From contig JAJDOI010000026.1 of the NCBI GenBank assembly GCA_022340245.1, positions 1-53,890 on the forward strand: 53,890 nt of DNA. Direction: 5' to 3'. Within the stretch, counting starts at the first letter, position 1. Each line of letters opens with the position of its first letter. The position numbers and the translations under genes were made by a program. This DNA comes from Thiogranum sp. (GTDB lineage: Bacteria > Pseudomonadota > Gammaproteobacteria > DSM-19610). The notes under the pieces are model-generated. The model did no database searches, had not been told where the DNA came from, and was given only the letters and a program-made list of their open reading frames with translations. Positions 1 through 8,837 of this stretch are shown here, in pieces.

Positions 1-26
1 GCAAGCTCAGACATATCCGCTATCCT

Positions 27-395
27 TCAGACCAGTTCCAACGCGGTGTTGATTTTTTCCATCAAGGTTTTCTCGGATACCGGTTTCGTCAGGAAGTCTC
101 GCGCACCCTGGCGGATGCCCCAGACCCGATCGGTCTCCTGGTCCTTTGTGGTAACGATAATGACCGGGATATCTTTGGTCTCCGGGTCCTTGGTCAACTG
201 GCGCGTCGCCTGAAAACCGTTAAGACCCGGCATGACAACGTCCATCAGTATCAGGTCCGGTTTGATCTCCCTGGCGCGCTCGATGCCCTCGGTGCCGTTT
301 TCGGCGGTTTCGACTTCGAAGCCATTCTTTTCCAGCATGCCCTTCAGCACGTGGGCTTCAGTTGGTGAATCGTCAACGATTAAGATTTGTGCCAT
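27..395 (-). CDS. pilH: Type IV pilus response regulator PilH
   Basis: Single-domain CheY-like receiver of 122 residues. The acidic pair D8-D9, the phosphoacceptor D52 (in LILMDVVMPG) and the conserved K104 (FLTKP) are all present, so it should be phosphorylatable. In the Pil-Chp chemosensory pathway PilH is one of two receivers that tune type IV pilus extension and retraction and cAMP signalling. It lies directly downstream of pilG on the same strand, the order known from Pseudomonas. The rest of the cluster (pilI, pilJ and so on) is expected beyond base 1. It has no output domain, so it must act by protein-protein contact. Confidence 0.92.
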   Translation of the reverse strand: MAQILIVDDSPTEAHVLKGMLEKNGFEVETAENGTEGIERAREIKPDLILMDVVMPGLNGFQATRQLTKDPETKDIPVIIVTTKDQETDRVWGIRQGARDFLTKPVSEKTLMEKINTALELV

Positions 396-468
396 CGGTG
401 TTACCCCTTGGTTAATTGCAGCCCCCAGCAGCTAAATGCCGTCACTGGCATCGCTGTGAGTGCGAGTC

Positions 469-924
469 CTATGCGTGGACGTGCTCACGGATCGCGCCCA
501 GCAGTTCATCTTTGGTAAAAGGCTTGGTCAGATACTGATCTGAGCCGACAATGCGACCGCGCGCGCGGTCGAACAGCCCATCCTTGCTCGAAAGCATGAT
601 GACCGGCGTCTCCTTGAACACCTGGTTGTTCTTTATCAGCGCGCAGGTCTGGTAGCCGTCGAGTCGCGGCATCATGATGTCGACAAAAATAATGTCCGGT
701 TTTTCGTCGGCGATTTTCGCCAACGCCTCAAAGCCGTCAGTGGCGGTGACCACCTCGCAGCCTTCCTTCTTCAGCAAGGTTTCGGCGGTCCGGCGGATGG
801 TTTTGGAGTCGTCAATGACCATGACCTTGAGACTTTGCATAGACACCGGCGGCTGCGCACCCTCGACGTCGTCGGCCGGTGTTTCCAATTCTTCCATTTC
901 TGCTGGATCTACAATGGTTTGCAT
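469..924 (-). CDS. pilG: Type IV pilus response regulator PilG
   Basis: CheY-like receiver of 151 residues and first gene of the pilG-pilH pair. The receiver starts near residue 31; the acidic pocket is D38-D39, the phosphoacceptor D82 (FVDIMMPRLDG) and the conserved lysine K134 (YLTKPF). The block YQTCALIKNN is a PilG hallmark and separates it from PilH. PilG promotes pilus extension and cAMP signalling in the Pil-Chp system. The N-terminus carries about 28 acidic residues before the domain; an internal ATG at 840 would give a protein closer to the usual PilG length. Neither start has a strong ribosome-binding site, so the start is uncertain. Confidence 0.92.
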   Translation of the reverse strand: MQTIVDPAEMEELETPADDVEGAQPPVSMQSLKVMVIDDSKTIRRTAETLLKKEGCEVVTATDGFEALAKIADEKPDIIFVDIMMPRLDGYQTCALIKNNQVFKETPVIMLSSKDGLFDRARGRIVGSDQYLTKPFTKDELLGAIREHVHA

Positions 925-1133
925 ACGGCTCGTACCTGACCCATTTGATGATGTCCCGTTTTGCGCCGGCCACCGGCCCCGGCGGGCCCCGCCGCCGGCG
1001 CCCCGATGACCTCAAGCGCCCGATTTGCCGACAAATTTACGTTACAATGGCGGCTACCAGCTTCTATCGTCCGCTCGGCAGCAAACTTTACATTTATGAA
1101 TTCGTTCACATTCCACGTGTCGCCTACGGCCTT

Positions 1134-2084
1134 ATGAGCACTCGACTCGGCATCGTGATGGACCCTATCGGGGCCATCAAAGTCCACAAAGACAGCAGTT
1201 TTGCCATGCTTCTGGCGGCGCAGGCGCGCGGCTGGGAGCTCTGGTACATGGAACAACCGGATCTCTATCTCAGGGACGGGGAAGCATTTGCACGCATGGG
1301 CCGTGTGAAGGTGCGGGATCAGGCCAGCGACTGGTTCGAGCTGGGCGAGTCGGTGGAGCAACCGCTCGGGAATCTGGACGTGATCCTGATGCGCAAGGAT
1401 CCGCCCATGGATATGGAGTACCTTTACACCACCTATTTGCTGGAACAGGCCGAACGCACCGGAGTACTGGTCGTAAACCGCCCGGACGCACTGCGCAACA
1501 GCAACGAAAAGCTCTTCACCGCCTGGTTCCCCGACTGCTGCGTCCCCACCCTGGTGAGTCGGGACGCCGCGCGACTGCGCCGGTTTCTCGACGAGCAGGG
1601 CGACATTATTCTCAAGCCGCTGGATGCCATGGGCGGCGCCTCGGTTTTTCGGGTGCGGGCGGACGACCCGAACATCAGTGTGATCCTGGAAACACTGACC
1701 GAGCTCGGCAAACGTACCGCCATGGCACAGACCTTTATCCCGGCAATCCGCGATGGCGACAAGCGTATCCTGGTTGTCGATGGCGAGCCGGTACCCTATG
1801 CGCTGGCGCGCATCCCGGCGCAGGGTGAGACGCGCGGCAACCTCGCTGCCGGCGGGCGCGGCGAAGGCGTCGCACTAAGCGAGCGCGATCGCTGGATCTG
1901 CAGCCGGGTCGCACCGGAACTGCGCGCCAGGGGCCTGCTCTTCGTAGGCCTGGATGTCATTGGTGACTACCTGACCGAAATCAACGTGACCAGCCCCACC
2001 TGTATCCGCGAACTGGACAAGCTCTATGGCCTCGATATCGGCGGCCAGTTTATGGACGCGATCGCCGCAAAACTGAAGTCCTGA
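1134..2084 (+). CDS. gshB: Glutathione synthetase
   Basis: ATP-grasp ligase that joins gamma-glutamylcysteine and glycine to make glutathione in the cytoplasm. The frame is open further upstream, but ATG 1134 (MSTRLGIVMDPI) gives 316 residues, the same length as E. coli GshB. The ATP-grasp core is visible in ILKPLDAMGGASVF and in the C-terminal metal site (INVTSPTCIRELD). It is divergent from pilG and heads a nine-gene plus-strand run that continues through apbE, tonB, algH, ruvX and the pyr genes. The 209-base gap to pilG must hold both promoters; a TACAAT-like -10 at 1043-1048 is the only element I could pick out. Confidence 0.95.
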   Translation: MSTRLGIVMDPIGAIKVHKDSSFAMLLAAQARGWELWYMEQPDLYLRDGEAFARMGRVKVRDQASDWFELGESVEQPLGNLDVILMRKDPPMDMEYLYTTYLLEQAERTGVLVVNRPDALRNSNEKLFTAWFPDCCVPTLVSRDAARLRRFLDEQGDIILKPLDAMGGASVFRVRADDPNISVILETLTELGKRTAMAQTFIPAIRDGDKRILVVDGEPVPYALARIPAQGETRGNLAAGGRGEGVALSERDRWICSRVAPELRARGLLFVGLDVIGDYLTEINVTSPTCIRELDKLYGLDIGGQFMDAIAAKLKS

Positions 2085-2086
2085 TT

Positions 2087-3136
2087 GTGAACTATCCGCG
2101 CCTTTTCATCGGCCTGGCGATCGCTTGCATCGGCGGCTGTGGGCAGCCGCCGGACACCAGCTACCAGCAGCAGTTGTTCGCATTTGGCACACTGGTCGAC
2201 ATCACGCTGTACGGCGTCAAGCCCGCCCAGGCGAGACAGGCCATACAGGCCGTCGACACCCTGTTCCAGCAGCAGCACCACGACTGGCACGCCTGGCAGC
2301 GCGGCAAACTCGACGACCTCAACCAGGCTATCGCCGAAGGTCGCAGCGTCGACACCGACCCGAGCATCATCACGCTGATCCAGATGGGTCAGCGCTATGA
2401 GCGGCTCAGCCACGGGCTTTTCAACCCGGCCATCGGCCACCTGCTGAAGGTGTGGGGTTTCGAACAGGACGAGCCCAACCGGGTGCCGCCCGATCCAAAG
2501 ACTGTCTCCCGGTGGCTACAGGCCGCACCCAGCACGGCGCAGCTGCACATCGACGGCTCGCGGGTCAGCAGCGGCAACCCGGCGGTAAAGCTGGATTTTG
2601 GCGGATTCGCCAAGGGCTACTCGGTCGCCATGGCTGTTAATCTGCTGGAACAGCGCGGCATTCGCAACCTGATTGTCAACGCCGGCGGCGACCTGTGCCT
2701 GCGCGGCCGCCACGGCGAGCGCCCCTGGCGCATCGGTATCCGCTCGCCGGACGGCAAAGGCGTACTCGCGAGCATGGACCTCGAGGGCGCGCACTGCGTG
2801 TTCACCTCCGGCGACTACGAACGCTATTTTGAGTACCAGGGCAAGCGCTACTCGCACATTCTCGACCCGCGGACCGGTTATCCCGCAGAAGGGGCCCGCT
2901 CCGTGACAGTCCTCGCCAACGACGCCTCGCTTGCCGACGCCGCCGCCACGGCGTTGTTTGTGGCGGGCCCCGAAGGGTGGCAGGATATTGCCCGCAGTAT
3001 GGGTATCGACGATGCGCTGCTCATCGACGCGACGGGCCAGGCGCACATGACCGAAACCCTGACTGGCCTGGTGCATTTCGAGCAGCCGCCGACCGGCATA
3101 GAAACCGTTACGCTGGGGGCGCACGAGCGACACTGA
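2087..3136 (+). CDS. apbE: FAD:protein FMN transferase, ApbE-type lipoprotein
   Basis: ApbE family enzyme of 349 residues that moves FMN from FAD onto a threonine of client flavoproteins such as NqrB/NqrC or RnfG/RnfD. The N-terminus is a short lipoprotein signal with a lipobox-like IGGC, so it should be anchored on the periplasmic side. The Mg-binding and FAD motifs are visible around NAGGDLCLRG and HILDPRTGYPA. It starts with GTG two bases after the gshB stop, which implies translational coupling. No Nqr or Rnf gene is in the window, so the client is unknown. In the Pseudomonas version of this operon gshB is followed directly by tonB, so apbE looks inserted. Confidence 0.9.
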   Translation: MNYPRLFIGLAIACIGGCGQPPDTSYQQQLFAFGTLVDITLYGVKPAQARQAIQAVDTLFQQQHHDWHAWQRGKLDDLNQAIAEGRSVDTDPSIITLIQMGQRYERLSHGLFNPAIGHLLKVWGFEQDEPNRVPPDPKTVSRWLQAAPSTAQLHIDGSRVSSGNPAVKLDFGGFAKGYSVAMAVNLLEQRGIRNLIVNAGGDLCLRGRHGERPWRIGIRSPDGKGVLASMDLEGAHCVFTSGDYERYFEYQGKRYSHILDPRTGYPAEGARSVTVLANDASLADAAATALFVAGPEGWQDIARSMGIDDALLIDATGQAHMTETLTGLVHFEQPPTGIETVTLGAHERH

Positions 3137-3193
3137 AAACGGTATAATTGCTGCATGGTTAACAGGCAGCGGACGCTATTGAAACTGAATGCC

Positions 3194-4048
3194 ATGAATG
3201 TATCCACCCAAGTACCCTTTGAAGCGCCGACCACCGACCGCCTGGCGTTGACGCTGTTCCTGGCCACGGCGGTTCACGCGCTGGTTATCCTGGGGATCAG
3301 TTTCGATGTCTTTGATCGAGACAACGACGAGCAAAACGCGCCGACGCTGGACATAACCGTGGTTAACCGCCAGGACACCAAGCCCCCCGAAGAGTACGAC
3401 TACCTGGCCGAGACCAGCCAGGATGGTGCGGGCAATACCGAAGATAAGGTCCAGCCGCAGCAGGAAAGCATGGCACAGACCCCGCCTCCGGCACCGCCCG
3501 TCGAGAGCACCCCCACGCCGACACAGGTAATGACTGCGGATACCAGCGCCCGGAAAATACAGAAGTCCGAAGAACCCAAGCCTGATGAGAAAAGCGAGGT
3601 GACCAGCGCGGCCGAACTGATCAACCGCAGCATGGAAATGCTGACTCTCAACCAGCAAATCAATCAGACGCTGCAGGCCTACTCAAAGACGCCGAAAAGC
3701 AAGTTTATTTCGGCGCGAACCAAGGAATTCAAATACGCCAGCTACATGCGCGACTGGGTCTCCAAGGTCGAACGCGTGGGCGAACTCAACTACCCGGATG
3801 CGGCACGCCGCCAGAACCTGTCCGGCAAACTCATTGTCCAGGTGGCCGTTTACCCGGACGGCAGCGTCCGCGAGATCACTATCCGTAAACCCTCCGGCTA
3901 CAAAATACTCGACGATGCCGCGGTACGGATTGTCAAACTGGCGGCCCCTTTCGCCCCCTTCCCGGAAAGTATCAAGCGGGAAACCGATGTCCTGTACATT
4001 ACCCGAACCTGGGTGTTTACCAGTGGCAATCGCCTGAGAGGCCATTGA
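3194..4048 (+). CDS. tonB: TonB-family energy transducer
   Basis: TonB-like protein of 284 residues. It has a short cytoplasmic N-terminus, one membrane segment near residues 18-38 (LTLFLATAVHALVILG), a Pro/Glu-rich periplasmic spacer and a C-terminal TonB domain (YPDAARRQNLSGKLIVQ, then a VREITIRKPSG-type strand). It would couple ExbBD proton motive force to outer-membrane receptors, though no exbB, exbD or receptor is nearby. It corresponds in position to tonB3 of Pseudomonas, which is linked to twitching motility. ATG 3155 is possible, but a TATAAT at 3143-3148 just before it suggests transcription begins about there, so ATG 3194 is preferred. Confidence 0.85.
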   Translation: MNVSTQVPFEAPTTDRLALTLFLATAVHALVILGISFDVFDRDNDEQNAPTLDITVVNRQDTKPPEEYDYLAETSQDGAGNTEDKVQPQQESMAQTPPPAPPVESTPTPTQVMTADTSARKIQKSEEPKPDEKSEVTSAAELINRSMEMLTLNQQINQTLQAYSKTPKSKFISARTKEFKYASYMRDWVSKVERVGELNYPDAARRQNLSGKLIVQVAVYPDGSVREITIRKPSGYKILDDAAVRIVKLAAPFAPFPESIKRETDVLYITRTWVFTSGNRLRGH

Positions 4049-4112
4049 ACCCCGGGGTATTCGCGCCGTCCAAACCCTTGTGCAAACTGGGCCGCTCGCC
4101 GATACTAACGCT

Positions 4113-4676
4113 ATGGTAGATGCTCAGTACCTGACCAATCAGTTCCTCATTGCCATGCCCGGGCTGGAAGACCCGAATTTTTTCCACTCGGTCACCTATA
4201 TCTGCGAACACAATGCCGACGGCGCACTGGGCCTGGTGGTCAACCGCCCCCTGGAGATGCGCCTGGGCGAAATCCTGCAGCACATCCAGCTGGACCATGC
4301 CGAGCCGGAGGCTCGCCAGATGCCGGTTCACCTGGGCGGTCCGGTGCAACAGGATCGCGGGTTTGTGCTGCACGAGCCCCTGGGGAACTGGGAAGCCACG
4401 TTAAAGGTTACCGACCGCATCGGCATCACCTCGTCCATCGATATTCTGCATGCCATCGCCCGGAATGAAGGCCCTGAGCGGTCGCTCATCACCCTTGGCT
4501 ACGCCGGTTGGGGTGCCGGGCAACTTGAGCAGGAAATGGCCGATAACGCCTGGCTGAGCGGCCCGGCCAACCCCGAGATCCTCTTTCACACCCCCGATGA
4601 AGAACGTTGGCGGGCCGCCGCCGCGTCCCTGGGTGTCGACCTTGACCTTTTGTCGGGAGACGCCGGCCACGCCTGA
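4113..4676 (+). CDS. algH: YqgE/AlgH family protein
   Basis: UPF0301 protein of 187 residues from ATG 4113, the same length as E. coli YqgE. Family motifs are clear: FLIAMPGLEDPNFFHSVTYI, LGGPVQQDRGF and LGYAGWGAGQLEQE. The biochemical role is not established; the name AlgH comes from an alginate-regulation phenotype in Pseudomonas, and the gene is nearly always next to ruvX, as here. An in-frame GTG at 4080 would add 11 residues that do not look like family sequence. Its stop overlaps the ruvX start by one base. Confidence 0.93.
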   Translation: MVDAQYLTNQFLIAMPGLEDPNFFHSVTYICEHNADGALGLVVNRPLEMRLGEILQHIQLDHAEPEARQMPVHLGGPVQQDRGFVLHEPLGNWEATLKVTDRIGITSSIDILHAIARNEGPERSLITLGYAGWGAGQLEQEMADNAWLSGPANPEILFHTPDEERWRAAAASLGVDLDLLSGDAGHA

Positions 4677-5116
4677 TGGCAAAGCGGGGTGCACAAACAG
4701 CCGGTCCAGGGGTGCAGACGCTGCTGGGGTTTGACTACGGACTCAGGCGCATCGGCGTGGCTGTCGGACAGGCGCTGACGGCATCGGCCACCGCCCTGAC
4801 AACGGTGCGGGCGCGCCACGGCAAGCCTGACTGGTCCGCCATCAGCCGCCTGGTCGCCGACTGGAAACCGGACGCACTGGTGGTCGGAATCCCGTATCAT
4901 ATGGACGGTAGCGAGCAGGAGATGACCCGAAGCTCGGAACGTTTCTGCCGGCAGCTGGAAGGCCGTTACGGCTTGCCGGTGCACCGCGCGGAAGAAAGAC
5001 TGACGTCCCATGTGGTCGAAGCCGGACTGGCAGCGGACGCCGACAAACACGCGGTCGACCCCCTGGCGGCGCAGGTGATTCTGCAGGATTGGCTCCAACA
5101 ACACGCACAGCGATGA
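4676..5116 (+). CDS. ruvX: Putative pre-16S rRNA nuclease / Holliday junction resolvase-like YqgF
   Basis: YqgF family, RNase H-like fold, 146 residues. The first catalytic Asp lies in [16 protein letters not shown], and acidic residues follow in the middle (HRAEERLTS) and near the C-terminus ([13 protein letters not shown]). The E. coli homologue is implicated in maturing the 5' end of 16S rRNA, and Holliday junction resolution was the older proposal. ATG overlaps the algH stop (TGATG), and the 3' end overlaps pyrR (ATGA), so the three genes are probably translated from one mRNA. Confidence 0.92.
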   Translation: MAKRGAQTAGPGVQTLLGFDYGLRRIGVAVGQALTASATALTTVRARHGKPDWSAISRLVADWKPDALVVGIPYHMDGSEQEMTRSSERFCRQLEGRYGLPVHRAEERLTSHVVEAGLAADADKHAVDPLAAQVILQDWLQQHAQR

Positions 5117-5613
5117 CCGAATCATACAACATACCGACACTGATCGATCAGATGGGCGCAAAACTGCGCCAGCTGATAACGATTGATGCTCAGACGCTGA
5201 TGGTAGGAATCCACACGGGCGGCGTCTGGATTGCCCGGGCCCTGCACGAAAAGCTGGCCATACAGGAGCCGCTGGGCGTGCTCGATATTTCCTTTTATCG
5301 GGATGACTTTACCCGCATCGGCATGAATCCGCAGGTCAAGCCCTCGCAGTTGCCATTCAGCCTCGACGACCGGGATATCATTCTGGTGGACGACGTGCTG
5401 CATACCGGCCGCACCATCCGCGCGGCCATGAACGAGTTATTCGATTACGGGCGCCCCGCATCCATTACCCTCGCGGTACTGGTCGAGCGCAGCGGCCGTG
5501 AGCTCCCCATCGAAGCCAACGTGGTCGGTCTGCACATGTCACTGGGATCGGGCGAACACGTGAAACTGAGCGGCCCCGAGCCGCTGGCGCTGGAGGTCAA
5601 GGGCCATACATGA
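5113..5613 (+). CDS. pyrR: Bifunctional PyrR: pyr regulator / uracil phosphoribosyltransferase
   Basis: Type I phosphoribosyltransferase fold, 166 residues. The PRPP-binding loop is seen in [17 protein letters not shown]. In Bacillus PyrR binds pyr mRNA and causes attenuation; in Pseudomonas-type operons it precedes pyrB and acts as a regulator with weak UPRTase activity. The start chosen is the ATG that overlaps the ruvX stop (ATGA). A farther upstream in-frame start would lie wholly within ruvX. The gene overlaps pyrB by four bases. I saw no obvious Bacillus-type PyrR anti-antiterminator upstream, where sequence is fully coding. Confidence 0.92.
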   Translation: MTESYNIPTLIDQMGAKLRQLITIDAQTLMVGIHTGGVWIARALHEKLAIQEPLGVLDISFYRDDFTRIGMNPQVKPSQLPFSLDDRDIILVDDVLHTGRTIRAAMNELFDYGRPASITLAVLVERSGRELPIEANVVGLHMSLGSGEHVKLSGPEPLALEVKGHT

Positions 5614-6590
5614 GCAGTACTGACCTGCAGATTCGTGATGACGGACGCCTGCGTCACTTTCTGTCCACCGAAGGACTCTCGTACGGTTTGCTCAACGAGA
5701 TTCTGGATACCGCCGAATCGTTCGCCGGCGTCGCCGAGCAATCCGTCAAAAAGGTGCCGCTACTGCGCGGCAAGACCATCGTCAACCTGTTTTTCGAGGC
5801 CAGCACCCGCACCCGTACCACCTTCGAGCTCGCGGCCAAGCGACTGTCAGCGGACGTTCTGAATATCAACGTCAACGCCTCGGCCACGATCAAGGGCGAA
5901 ACCCTGCTGGACACGCTGCGCAACCTCGAGGCCATGCACGTCGATATGTTCGTGGTGCGCCACAGCGACAGCGGCACGGCGCACTTTTTCGCCCGGCACG
6001 CACAACCGCATGTCAGCGTCATTAACGCCGGCGACGGGCGACACGCGCACCCGACACAGGCAATGCTGGACATGTTCACCATCCGCCGGGAAAAAGGCGC
6101 GGATTTCGGCCGCCTGCGTGTGGCCATCGTCGGCGACATCGCCCACTCACGGGTGGCACGTTCGCAGATCCACGCCCTGAATCTGCTCAATACCGGCGAA
6201 GTGCGCATTATCGCGCCGCGTACGCTGATCCCTGCGCACGTCGAGTCGCTCGGCGTGCGCACGTTTCACAGCCTGCGAGAGGGCCTGCGCGATGTCGACG
6301 TGGTGATTATGCTGCGCCTGCAAAACGAGCGCATGCAGGGCGCCCTGTTACCGAGCGAGCATGAGTACTACCAGCTCTACGGCCTGACCGAGGAAAAGCT
6401 CTCCATGGCCAGGCCGGACGTTACCGTGATGCATCCCGGCCCCATCAACCGCGGTGTGGAAATGGACTCGCAGGTTGCCGACGGCTCGCGTTCGGTGATC
6501 CTCAGGCAAGTTACCTATGGCATCGCCGTGCGCATGGCGGTGATGTCCATGGCCATGCAACAAAACCCCGCCCAGGAAAGCAATGCCTAG
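5610..6590 (+). CDS. pyrB: Aspartate carbamoyltransferase catalytic chain
   Basis: ATCase, 326 residues, condensing carbamoyl phosphate and aspartate in the second step of UMP synthesis. The carbamoyl-phosphate loop [15 protein letters not shown] is intact, followed by the HPTQAMLD motif and the aspartate-binding region (MLRLQNERM, then [10 protein letters not shown]). No pyrI regulatory chain is present. The next gene is an inactive dihydroorotase, as in the large class-A dodecameric ATCases of Pseudomonas, where PyrB needs PyrX for assembly. It overlaps pyrR by 4 bases and pyrX by 8 bases. Confidence 0.96.
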   Translation: MSSTDLQIRDDGRLRHFLSTEGLSYGLLNEILDTAESFAGVAEQSVKKVPLLRGKTIVNLFFEASTRTRTTFELAAKRLSADVLNINVNASATIKGETLLDTLRNLEAMHVDMFVVRHSDSGTAHFFARHAQPHVSVINAGDGRHAHPTQAMLDMFTIRREKGADFGRLRVAIVGDIAHSRVARSQIHALNLLNTGEVRIIAPRTLIPAHVESLGVRTFHSLREGLRDVDVVIMLRLQNERMQGALLPSEHEYYQLYGLTEEKLSMARPDVTVMHPGPINRGVEMDSQVADGSRSVILRQVTYGIAVRMAVMSMAMQQNPAQESNA

Positions 6591-7869
6591 CCCCAGAATA
6601 AGAATTGCCGGCGGAAGACTGATCGACCCGCACAACCGCATCGACGACGAACTGGATCTGTATATCGCCGATGGCCGAATTGCGGCCGTCGGCGCTGCAC
6701 CCGACGGATTCACCAGCGACATCGAACTCGATGCCACCGGACTGTGGGTCGTTCCCGGCCTGGTTGATCTGTGCGCCCGCCTGCGGGAACCCGGCGAGGA
6801 ATTCAAAGCGACCATAGACAGCGAATGCCGCGCGGCGGCCGCAGCCGGCATCACCACGCTGTGCTGTCCGCCGGACACCAACCCGGTCATCGACACACCA
6901 GCCGTCATCGAGATGATCCACCACCGCGCCCAACAGGTCGGTGGCGCCCGCGTGGTCGGACTGGGGGCGTTGACCCAGAACCTTGACGGCGAACACCTCA
7001 GCGAGATGTTTGCGCTCAAACAGGCCGGTTGTGTCGGCGTCAGTAACGCGCTCAATCCCCTGGCGTCGACGTTGATTCAGCGACGCGCTTTCGAATATGC
7101 CGCCACCTTCGACCTGACAGTATTCCTGCACGCCGACGATGCGGCGCTATCGGCCAACGGTTGTATGCATGAGGGACACGTATCGACCCGTCTCGGCTTG
7201 CCCGGCATTCCGGAATCCGCCGAAACCGTGGCGGTGGCGCGCGACCTGGCGCTGATCCAGCAAACCGGCGTCCGTGCGCACTTCGGGCGCCTCACGACGC
7301 AGCGGGCGGTGCGCATGGTGGCGCGCGCACAATTCGATGGCGCCCCGGTGACTGCCGACGTGGCTGTACCCAATCTTTACCTGACCGAGCTGGATGTCAT
7401 CGATTTCGGCGCCGACTACCACTTCATCCCGCCACTGCGCACCCAGGAAGACCGCGACGGCCTGCGCGAGGGGCTGAGGGGTGGGACCCTGGCAGCCATC
7501 TGCTCCGACCACCAGCCGCATGAACCGGATGCCAAGCGGGCGCCGTACCCTGCGACCGAGCCGGGCGCCTCGGGACTGGATTCGCTGTTACCGCTGACGC
7601 TCAAGCTGGTGACGGAAAACCATATGCTGCTGCACGACGCCATTGCACGGGTGACGAGCGGACCGGCGAGCATACTCAACCTCCCCTGCGGCGAACTGGG
7701 GAGAGGTCGGGCGGCGGACGTCTGCATCCTTGATCCCGATGCGACATGGCGCCTGGACAAAAACAGCATGAACAGCCTGGGCAAGAATACCCCGTTTCTC
7801 GACTGGGAGATGCGCGGCCAGGTTCGCTACACCCTGCGCGACGGCAACATCATCTATAGCCGCGACTGA
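6583..7869 (+). CDS. pyrX: Noncatalytic dihydroorotase-like subunit of ATCase
   Basis: Amidohydrolase-fold protein of 428 residues, homologous to dihydroorotase but apparently inactive. The metal-binding HxH that normally follows strand 1 (DxHxHLREPG) reads [10 protein letters not shown], with C64 and R66 replacing both histidines. Later features persist: a His in FLHADDAAL, a His in [11 protein letters not shown], and the [11 protein letters not shown] block. The usual carboxylated-lysine motif is not recognisable. This pattern matches PyrX (PyrC') of Pseudomonas, a structural partner of PyrB. A true pyrC must therefore be elsewhere in the genome. It overlaps pyrB by 8 bases. Confidence 0.9.
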   Translation: MPSPRIRIAGGRLIDPHNRIDDELDLYIADGRIAAVGAAPDGFTSDIELDATGLWVVPGLVDLCARLREPGEEFKATIDSECRAAAAAGITTLCCPPDTNPVIDTPAVIEMIHHRAQQVGGARVVGLGALTQNLDGEHLSEMFALKQAGCVGVSNALNPLASTLIQRRAFEYAATFDLTVFLHADDAALSANGCMHEGHVSTRLGLPGIPESAETVAVARDLALIQQTGVRAHFGRLTTQRAVRMVARAQFDGAPVTADVAVPNLYLTELDVIDFGADYHFIPPLRTQEDRDGLREGLRGGTLAAICSDHQPHEPDAKRAPYPATEPGASGLDSLLPLTLKLVTENHMLLHDAIARVTSGPASILNLPCGELGRGRAADVCILDPDATWRLDKNSMNSLGKNTPFLDWEMRGQVRYTLRDGNIIYSRD

Positions 7870-7871
7870 GC

Positions 7872-8747
7872 ATGAAACATCCGGCACATCGCGACACAAT
7901 TGAACTGGAGACAGCCGAGGTCCTGTCACACGAAGCCTGTGACGGCAACCAGTTTATCCTCAGGGTGCACGCGCCCGGTTGCGCCGCCAGCGCCCAGGCA
8001 GGCCAGTTCGCTCACCTGAGCTGTGACCCCCTGCTGGCCATGCGTCGTCCGTTGTCCATCATGCGCGTGGACGCTGCACAGGGCTGGGTGGATTTCCTGT
8101 ACAAGGCGGTTGGGCAGGGCACCGGTCTGCTGAGCCGGCGCGTCGTCGGCGAATCCATCAGCCTCCTGGGCCCTATCGGCCAACCGTTTTCACCGCACGC
8201 GGAGCGCCCTCGGGCGCTGCTACTCGGGGGCGGCGTCGGGATGCCCCCGATGGTGTTGCTCGCCGAAAACCTGAAACGGCTGGGCGGCTATGCACCGCTG
8301 ATATTGCTGGGTTCGGAAGTCCCTTTCCCGTTCACCCAGCGTCCCTCCCGGATCATGGTACCGGGCATGCCAGACGGCACCATCGGCTGCATGCCATTGC
8401 TGGAAGACTGGAACCTGCCCAGCAGACTGGCGAGTCTCCAGGGATACCCCGGCTGTTTCGAAGGCTACATAACCGAGCTTGCCCGTTACTGGCTGGAGGC
8501 CCTGAGTGAGGCACAGCGCGAGGAAGTGGAAATTTTCGGCTGCGGCCCACATCCGATGCTGGAGGCAGTAGCGAAACTGGCGCGGGACTATGCGTTGCCC
8601 TGCCAGGTTTCACTGGAGGAATACATGGCCTGCGCCGTAGGTGGCTGTGCGGGCTGTGTGGTACAGGTGCAGACCGAAAACGGGCCGGCGATGAAACGCG
8701 TGTGCGTAGACGGCCCGGTCTTCGATGCCTACTCGGTTTTCACCTGA
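7872..8747 (+). CDS. PyrK-like dihydroorotate dehydrogenase electron-transfer subunit
   Basis: Ferredoxin-reductase-like flavoprotein of 291 residues. In order it has an FAD domain with RRPLSIM, an NAD(P)-type domain with LLLGGGVGMPPM and FGCGPHPM, and a C-terminal [2Fe-2S] region with four cysteines (CAVGGCAGC and a final C in RVCVDGP). This is the PyrK/PyrDII layout, which passes electrons from class 1B dihydroorotate dehydrogenase to NAD. No pyrD of any type is nearby, and gammaproteobacteria usually use a quinone-linked PyrD that does not need PyrK. Its place at the end of the pyr run, 2 bases after pyrX, argues for a pyrimidine role. The electron acceptor and partner are unknown. Confidence 0.85.
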   Translation: MKHPAHRDTIELETAEVLSHEACDGNQFILRVHAPGCAASAQAGQFAHLSCDPLLAMRRPLSIMRVDAAQGWVDFLYKAVGQGTGLLSRRVVGESISLLGPIGQPFSPHAERPRALLLGGGVGMPPMVLLAENLKRLGGYAPLILLGSEVPFPFTQRPSRIMVPGMPDGTIGCMPLLEDWNLPSRLASLQGYPGCFEGYITELARYWLEALSEAQREEVEIFGCGPHPMLEAVAKLARDYALPCQVSLEEYMACAVGGCAGCVVQVQTENGPAMKRVCVDGPVFDAYSVFT

Positions 8748-8837
8748 AGCCCGCAATCCCTGGCGCAAAAACCACCGGCAGCAACGGCCGTAGAGGTACG
8801 GCGAAGCCGGCGTTTTCGCGCGCCGGGCGAATCACGA

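Noticed and set aside
3143-3148. TATAAT before tonB as an independent promoter
   Set aside because: The -10 is perfect, but no acceptable -35 lies 16-18 bases upstream; used only as weak support for the start choice.
8748-8837. GC-rich hairpins between the PyrK-like gene and pilU
   Set aside because: Stems of about six bases (CCGGCG/CGCCGG) have no T-run on either strand; not good enough to call a terminator.
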